Below, piece after piece: positions 57,995 to 64,000 of a DNA stretch of 64,000 bases. Source of the stretch: Ostrinia nubilalis (taxonomy: Eukaryota > Arthropoda > Insecta > Lepidoptera > Crambidae); assembly GCF_963855985.1 (NCBI RefSeq), contig NC_087096.1:10912001-10976000 (forward strand), in the 5' to 3' direction. Position 1 is the stretch's first letter; each line of letters opens with the position of its first letter. The position numbers and the translations under genes are program-made. Under the pieces are notes generated by a model, which searched no databases, had not been told where the DNA came from, and worked only from the letters and a program-made list of their open reading frames with translations.

Positions 57995-60209
57995 TATTGA
58001 TGTGCCGTTCCCGAGAACGCTCTCTCAGCTGAGAATATTCTCGGGAGCGTTCCCGGGAGCGTTCTCCTAAGTGAGAAAGGTTGAGAATCATGTTTATCTA
58101 ATGGAAATAAATAAACTTTCTTAAGTAAAATAGTATTAAATTAAGTCAACAGATAAGTGTATATTAAACAATACACTCTATTTGCAGTGAAAGGCTATAT
58201 TCTCAGTGTTCCCGAGAATATTCTCGGGAACTTTCTCGGCAATATTCTTGGCAACTGCACCTTTATTATATTTTATTTTTTTCGTCGTGAAATGTCGTTT
58301 TAATGATATGTAAGATGACAGAAATTTCTTTTTTACACGTAATTAAATAATGTAACTGTCCATTTTTTCGTTTTTAACACGCTCTTATTAGGTCGTCGTG
58401 TATGTAACTAACTATGTAATGGAATCTTAGAATCGGAATTACACGCACTTCTAAGTCTTGTATCATCATGAAACTTGGCAATTATAATGTAGATTAGAAA
58501 TGGCAATACAATATTGTGGTACCAGCTGGTCTGATGATGGGACTGGAAGGTGGCCAAAAGAACTCCTAAACGAAACGGCGGAATCACATCGAGTTTGGGT
58601 TCATTGGATGTCTTTTCGAGATCTTTAAGTGCTAGACAATGTCCAGGGTCCTAATGATGGATCAGGAGGTAGCCATAGGAACTCCTAAACGAAACGGCGG
58701 AAACTCGTCGAGATTGGGTTCGTTGGATTTGTCTTTTCGAGTACTTTAATGCTATATGATGTCCAGGGTCCTGTTGATTTTTGGCTTTTTAGTGCTGTTA
58801 GTAATTAAAAGCGTGTTTTTAGTTTTTTAAACTATTCTTATTTGACATTAAGGGCATATTTCACAATCGCTTAGTAAGGGCCTGTTTCGCCACTTCTGTA
58901 TAAATTGTGGATAGCCTGTCTGACAGATCATTTGACACATTTTTATAGAAAATAAGTGCTAGCTAGATTGATGGTAGGTAATACTCCTCTTCAAAAAAGG
59001 TGACAAAACCTTGTTGAAGAATTATAGACCCATTTCGCTTCTGAGCCATGTCTACAAGCTGTTTTCGATAGTCATTACGAATTGTCACGCTAGCAGGCTC
59101 GACGACTTTCAGCCCCCTGAACAAGCCGGTTTCCGAAAAGGCTTTAGTACCATATACCATAATAATATACGCAACGGCAGATTATACGGAAGATCAAGGA
59201 GTATAATCAGCCACTTTGCGTTTGTGAACTATGAGAAAGCCTTCGATTCGTTTGAAACATGGGCAGTGCTTCAGTCTCTTCAACTGTGCCAAATTAACTG
59301 TTGATACATTAAAGTGTTGAAAGGCTTGTACAAACACGCCACAGTGACAGTCCGTTTTAAGATCAGGACCCGAAACCTATCCACTTGCGAGGGGTGAGAC
59401 AGGGAGACGTCATCACCACCGCCCTGGAAGATGTTTTCAAGCTTCTGGGCTGGAGCGGATTCAACATAAATATCAACGGCGAGTACATCACCCAGACAGC
59501 AGACGATATCGTAGTCATGGCTGAGATCGTGGAAGATCTAGGCACAATGCTCGATGGCCTCAATAGAGTCTCTCAACAAGTGGGTCTCAAAATGAACATG
59601 GACAAGATTTAAAAATGATGTCTAAAGACCGTGTTGCACCCACTCCTCTAAAAGTTGGAGACTCTACACTCGAGGTTGTTGACAATATACCTGGGACAAA
59701 CAGTCCAGTTAGGTAGGTCCAACTTCGAAAAAAAGGTCAATCATGGAATCCAGCTCCGCTGGGCAGCCTTTGGGAAGCTTTACGATATTTTCACGCGGCT
59801 TCTCCGTCGCGTCTCCACTCCACTTTAAATCCACTTTGAATCCGCTTTGAATCCGCTTGCAATCCGCAAGGGTGGCAAGGGCCTTAAAACTCAGAGGCAC
59901 ACTGATGTTCAAATACCGTAGCCGAGTCCTAAAGCCGCGGTACGCGTTCGCCACGAAAAAAGTGAGTAAGACAGCAATATCTCACTCACAAGTTTCATGC
60001 CTTGTTTATAACGACTAGTCTTAACGCCCAGTTAATAAAACATCGAAACATCACAAATAATATCACATATAAAAGACAAAATTAAAATTAAAACTAAATG
60101 TATTCTGTCGAGAACACTGAGAATATTCCCGGGAGCGTTCTCGGTTCTCGAGAATATTCTCACTGGGAATATTGCCGGGAACGAGAACTTTCTCAGCGGC
60201 ACATCTCTA
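57995..60209. mobile_element. hAT-like element carrying an RTE fragment
   Basis: The right end, read inward, is TAGAGATGTGCCG, a hAT-type terminus; the left end is TATTGATGTGCCG. A perfect 8-bp duplication GGTACGAT flanks the element (57987-57994, 60210-60217). Both subterminal regions are full of GAGAATATTCTCGGGA-type palindromes (58013-58060, 58196-58250, 60107-60195), likely transposase-binding sites. The interior holds two tandem copies of an about 119-bp unit (58541-58780) and a dead RTE reverse-transcriptase piece, but no hAT transposase. Confidence 0.83.
58977..59950 (+). pseudogene. Degenerate RTE-type reverse-transcriptase fragment
   Basis: The translation shows LFKKGDKTLLKNYRPISLLS, EQAGFRKGFST, NYEKAFDSFETWAVLQSL, then RGVRQGDVI, NININGEY, ADDIVVMAE and QQVGLKMNMDK, in the order of an RTE-clade reverse transcriptase; a later piece (about 59750) reads IQLRWAAFGKLYDIF. 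There is an in-frame TGA near 59302, at least one frameshift before 59385, and the FADD motif has become TADD. Both the endonuclease and the 5' part are missing. It sits inside the hAT-like element, either as an insertion or as captured sequence. Confidence 0.85.
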
Positions 60210-60707
60210 GGTACGATAAACGCGTCTTTCCGTTCTATACATGGCCAGAACGCACCCATAGGAAACTGCTCGTGTATATTTCGGAGTGCCTGTTTGTAAA
60301 TCTGTGACTCCAAACTATACACGAATTTTGCGTACTGATCGTGTATAGTTTGGAGGAGCTTAGTAAAAAAAGTCATCTCCAAACTATACTCGATTAGTTT
60401 CTACTACACCACTTACACTTGACTAGAGTGTGTTTAGTTGATATTGATTTAGTAAAATTCAGTAAAATATGGAACTATATTTAAAATTACATTTATTTGA
60501 TATTATTACATAAAATATTATTATTTTACTGAATCTATAATAAATCTAGATTTTTAAAACTATTGTAAGTGGTTTTTTAAATTAAATTGATTAGGTAGAT
60601 TTCAAATTAAATAACAATTTAATTAATATGAGAGAGAGTGAGAGAAGAAAGTTCAACTCGCATTAAATACAATATTATGCGAGACTTTAAATGCTAGGTT
60701 TGTATTG

Positions 60708-60968
60708 TCGGCCGTTTGGTGTAGTGGTTCGAAGTGGTAGCGGGTTCGATTCCCGCACAGTACAAACATTTGTGTGCATGAACATATTTGTTTGTATTGG
60801 ACTGGGTGTTTTCTATGTATAATAAGTATGTATTTACAAAAAAAAGTGTTTAATTATGTTTATATCCGTTGTCTAGTACCCATAGTACAAGCTTTGCTTA
60901 GTTTGGGACTAGAAGCGCAGTGTAAAATGTCTAAGGATATTTATTTATTATTTATTTTATTTATTAAC
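60708..60968 (+). mobile_element. tRNA-derived SINE
   Basis: Pol III A box TGGTGTAGTGG (60717-60727) and B box GGTTCGATTCC (60743-60753) lie too close for a real tRNA: there is no anticodon arm. A tail with CTAGTACCCATAGTACAAGC and GCTTAGTTTGGGACTAGA follows, as I recall from lepidopteran SINEs, ending in an ATTT-rich run. End positions are approximate. Confidence 0.8.
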
Positions 60969-61150
60969 TTTTATCTCAAGAACAAAATCATTTTGACATA
61001 TTTCCATACCTACAATTGGTGAAATATCAGCCCCAAAACAAATATCTTTTCTATGGCAGAATAAGAAACACCAAAAAATCCTTTATCAAAACAATGACAC
61101 GTGTCGTAAGATGATTCAATGTTTAAAGTAGACACGCAGATATGAATTAA

Positions 61151-61352
61151 TCTATCTATATAAATAAAAATGAATTGATGTTCGTTAGTCTGATTAAAAC
61201 TCGAGAACGGCTGGGCCGATTGAGCTGATTTTGGTTTTAAAATGTTTGTCGTAGTCCAGGGTAGGTCTAAACGGTGAGCAAATACGCGCGCGATATTGTT
61301 TTTCTGTAACAGACAAAATTCCACGCGAGCGAAGCCGCGGGCGGAAAGCTAG
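61151..61352 (+). mobile_element. Helitron-like nonautonomous element (Lep1-like)
   Basis: It starts TCTATCTATATAAATAAAAA and ends GCCGCGGGCGGAAAGCTAG next to T, giving the TC..CTAG ends and GC-rich 3' hairpin of Helitrons. The body includes ACTCGAGAACGGCTGGGCCG, a segment I recall from the abundant Lep1 family of Lepidoptera. No target duplication, as expected. Confidence 0.7.
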
Positions 61353-61663
61353 TATGTAATAGAAAGAGAGGTCAATAAGTCAAAATGACTAGCATGCAAC
61401 TACTCGCGTATAATTGTAATCACGCACTTATTACAATACATATCTACATGATTAGTCCGTATGCGTACTGGCGATGTATATTTTGGAGGAAGATAATTGA
61501 CCTAAGTCACTACAAAGTATACGCGAGCAGTACGCAGCGTATGCGTACTGGTCGTGTATAGTTTGGAGGAGCTTAGTAAAAAAAGTCATATCCAAACTAT
61601 ACTCGATTAGTTTCACACCCTTGCGTTCTGGCTATGTATAGAATGGAAAGACGCACGATAAAC

Positions 61664-62630
61664 ACCCACAAATACAATTATCCGACCGACAACCTAGCAA
61701 TCCGTAGCGTGCTACGAAAGCTCCGATACTACGATAATCCACGGCTCGTAGCAAAGCTAGCGAGCTACGATAAATCAAACATCTGCTAACTATTGCTAGT
61801 CATGAGTTGAATGAGAAAGTACTTACCATAATAACCATGACACAAGGATAAACTGAATTATACCCAGTTGCATTCTACGAAAGTTCTCAGACAAGAAAAA
61901 TCTTAGAAATCGTAGCTGATAAACTGAAATAAGTAAATACATACACTTACTGAACAAATCGTAACATAAATACGTACATAGCAATGAGCTAAGATAAAGG
62001 GTGTTTAATATTTATTAGCTAGAAGAACTGAATTATTTTTCCTAGCTGAGTCATACGTAGCTAGTTGCCATAAAAATCTATTTTTTTGTTTTTATCTTGA
62101 TGTTTTTAAAAGTAGATTGCCATTATCGGCATAAAATTTATCATTATTATATCGTGTAGTTATTTCGAGATAAATAAATATATCGGCAACTAGTCGTCAT
62201 CATCCAGACAGTGACAAATTGGAGGCGCAAGCAAGGCGAATCACGTATCGCTTTAGCCTTGCCATTTATCTTCGTCTCTCGCAGTTCAAATACACAGTAA
62301 CTATTACAGTAATGCACAAATAAGTGACACATGTCTGCTGTTATGTATCTTGATTTAAAGATATATTTATACCAAAATATTTAATACCTAATCATAAAGA
62401 TCTTATTGCTTTTGGCATTGGTACGCGCGACACTAGACAATTGATTTTCCATTATGGGACTGTGCTGTACATACACAAGTAGTCGTATTATAATATCGAC
62501 TTATTAATTGGCTTCCCCTATTATTTTCCTCTCATTTAAGCGGTAAGTACAAGAGCAATAAATAACTCCGTTATTTATTACTCGTATCTACTTAATAAAG
62601 TTACTACAACACGCTGCAGCATTTGACAGT
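61664..62630. other. Noncoding stretch before the Ty3/Gypsy element
   Basis: AT-rich sequence with no supported gene or complete element. Confidence 0.5.
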
Positions 62631-62981
62631 TGTAACGCGACGATCGTTGACGCTCGGATTCGTGTTTGGCGGGCCCTTCTTTTTGAATAAGGCGCGGGCT
62701 CGCGCGCTCTGCCGGCGCGCTCTGCCAGCGCGGCGCGCGCTCTTTCCCAACGGTCACCGCGTATTGTGTTTTTCTAAACTCGACCTTATCGTCAGTCCGC
62801 CCATGGCCGCGACACGCGCGTACGTTCTGTGTTGTTTTGGCTGGATATTGTTGTAAATACTGTAACCAAGTACTGCATGTGTTATGTTTCGACGTGTTTG
62901 AGACAATATACGTTGTTTTGTGATATGATTCGTGCCTTTGAACTCAATTACGACCCCGAGTACCAAAGAACTAACTTTACA
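62631..62981 (+). repeat. 5' LTR of a Ty3/Gypsy element (351 bp)
   Basis: It starts TGTAA and ends TTACA, one base before the primer site. The 5' border is inferred from the inverted termini because the 3' LTR is outside the window. The LTR includes a GC-rich part with repeated GCGCGCTCTGCC-like units (62695-62740). Confidence 0.7.
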
Positions 62982-62982
62982 G

Positions 62983-63000
62983 TGGCGCCCAACGTGGGGC
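62983..63000 (+). promoter_or_regulatory. tRNA-Lys primer-binding site
   Basis: TGGCGCCCAACGTGGGGC is an exact complement of the last 18 bases (with CCA) of insect tRNA-Lys(CTT) as I recall it. It lies one base after the LTR end, setting the element's orientation as plus. Confidence 0.85.
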
Positions 63001-63070
63001 ACGATCACCAACACAAGTGCAAACTCCGAAATTTGTTCAACACATTACTTGCGAGATACATAATATTATC

Positions 63071-64000
63071 ATGCCGCCAAAAAGGAACGTCGCGAGAACC
63101 GCGAGGAACGAGGGTTCGGACTCAGACACGGACTATGAAGTGGACAGGACTGTGGTGTCCTCGCCGAACGTCACCATGTCAGAAGAGATGCTGCAAAACC
63201 TTGTCTCCAGCATCACCAGGAGCCAGGTGGAAGCGAGCCGTGTGCTTATTGAGAGTATCCTGTCTAGTAACAGAGCCACTTCATCACCACGACTCGACGC
63301 GCCAGGTCACGTGCAGCGCTCAGGCAACTTCGCGAAGTGCACGGCTCGATTTGGCGGAACATCGAAAAACGCCGATGAGCTGGAAGCCTTCATCGATGCC
63401 ATCGAGGTGTTTCGCGAGTGCACTAACATCAGCGACGAGCATGCTCTGCGGGGGCTACCGATGCTGCTGGTCGGCGAGGCCGCCGTGTGGTGGCAGGGAG
63501 TAAAGGCGTCGGTTTCGTCTTGGACCGAAGCCCTACAACGGTTACGAGGCATGTTTGGCGTGCCACGACCCGGTTATAAAATATTTCGTGACATTTTCGC
63601 GAGTGAACAAAATAGTGAACGAGCTGACGTTTTTGTTTGCAAAGTGCGCGCTTTAATTATGAAATTACCGTACACGGTGCCGGAAGAAATGAAGCTAGAC
63701 ATTATTTACGGATTGTTGGACCGTAGAATAAGAAAACGAGTGTCTCGCGATGCTGTGGACGGGCTTGAACAACTCATAAATAAGGTCAGGTTGGTAGAAG
63801 AGTCGCTGGCAGAGGTAAGTTCGCTCAGTAATAATAATAGCGCGAGCCCCGTTAACCCCTCGACTGCGCGATGCCACTCGAACGCGGGCCCGAGCGTTAA
63901 CCCGTCGCGTACCGTAGATGACCCCCCGAGTGTAAGTAAAAGTAATGAAACATCGGGTGATGAGTCGTCTATTATTAACCCGCGAACTTCTGTTTTAAAA
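63071..64000 (+). CDS. Ty3/Gypsy Gag, 5' part, open to the window edge (310 codons seen)
   Basis: The frame starts at ATG 63071 (MPPKRNVART), 70 bp after the primer site, and has no stop through the last base. The N-terminus is charged, followed by a short helical stretch. From about residue 90 a capsid-type domain begins (FAKCTARFGGTS, then ELEAFIDAIEVF, GEAAVWWQGV and RLRGMFGVP), of the Ty3/Gypsy Gag type from which insect Arc genes also derive. After about residue 250 the sequence is Ser/Asn/Pro-rich. Zinc knuckles and Pol must lie beyond the window. No frameshift is visible, so the copy may be intact. An overlapping frame at 62829-63503 is a shadow of this one. Confidence 0.88.
   Translation, partial: MPPKRNVARTARNEGSDSDTDYEVDRTVVSSPNVTMSEEMLQNLVSSITRSQVEASRVLIESILSSNRATSSPRLDAPGHVQRSGNFAKCTARFGGTSKNADELEAFIDAIEVFRECTNISDEHALRGLPMLLVGEAAVWWQGVKASVSSWTEALQRLRGMFGVPRPGYKIFRDIFASEQNSERADVFVCKVRALIMKLPYTVPEEMKLDIIYGLLDRRIRKRVSRDAVDGLEQLINKVRLVEESLAEVSSLSNNNSASPVNPSTARCHSNAGPSVNPSRTVDDPPSVSKSNETSGDESSIINPRTSVLK

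Larger units (their letters stand above)
60222..61654. mobile_element. Mutator-like nonautonomous element with a 9-bp target duplication
   Basis: The ends GCGTCTTTCCGTTCTATACA (left) and the inverse of GCGTCTTTCCATTCTATACA (right) match over about 35 bp. A perfect 9-bp duplication ACGATAAAC flanks it (60213-60221, 61655-61663), the size typical of Mutator-like elements. Inside, a roughly 75-bp module containing CGTGTATAGTTTGGAGGAGC is directly repeated (60330-60405, 61545-61615). It carries a SINE and a Helitron-like fragment and no transposase. Confidence 0.8.

Noticed and set aside
60708..60760. tRNA gene
   Set aside because: A and B boxes are only 15 bases apart; there is no anticodon arm or closing acceptor stem, so it is a SINE head.

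Overview
This is a eukaryotic nuclear window, most likely from a moth or butterfly. Three things suggest Lepidoptera: the AT-rich background is scattered with GTAGGTACCTA-type motifs; spliced introns have GT..AG ends; and the transposable elements (BEL/Pao, Jockey, RTE, hAT and pogo miniatures, a tRNA-derived SINE, a Lep1-like Helitron fragment) match that order. Species and gene identities are inference, since no search was run. There is no bacterial-type operon, CRISPR array or rRNA.

1-17 kb is mostly noncoding. It holds a hAT miniature element (8426-9157, perfect 8-bp target duplication), a GC-rich island with a possible first exon (9844-9997), two further miniature inverted-repeat elements, a 73-bp tandem duplication and a long hairpin.

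17.1-25.3 kb holds the one host gene I can build with some confidence. Three coding exons (17202-17217, 18376-18480, 24695-24840) with matching splice phases encode an 88-residue protein with a signal-like N-terminus and one membrane span. The frame stops at a UGA followed by C, then stays open for 69 more protein-like codons to a second UGA, which makes it a stop-codon readthrough candidate. Poly(A) signals follow.

26.5-34 kb is dominated by foldback elements: a back-to-back miniature-element dimer beside a perfect 45-nt palindrome, a 2.8-kb foldback element interrupted by a 1104-bp foldback element, and a second 1104-bp copy of the latter.

34.0-49.5 kb is a nested structure. A roughly 2-kb hAT-like inverted-repeat element was split by an apparently intact BEL/Pao LTR retrotransposon (35697-43520, 1016-bp LTRs that look identical) and by an apparently intact Jockey-type non-LTR retrotransposon on the minus strand (43714-49321), whose two ORFs are joined by a TAATG stop-start overlap. 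Target duplications mark each insertion.

51.5-57.4 kb is an LTR retrotransposon derivative with two 1242-bp LTRs and no coding capacity. Its primer-binding site matches tRNA-Leu on the minus strand, and its body carries a 38-bp dimeric minisatellite.

58.0-61.7 kb has two abutting DNA elements: a hAT-like element carrying a dead RTE reverse-transcriptase fragment, and an element with a 9-bp target duplication (Mutator-like) carrying a SINE and a Helitron fragment. From 62631 to the window edge runs the 5' end of a Ty3/Gypsy LTR retrotransposon: LTR, tRNA-Lys primer site, and a Gag frame open to the last base.
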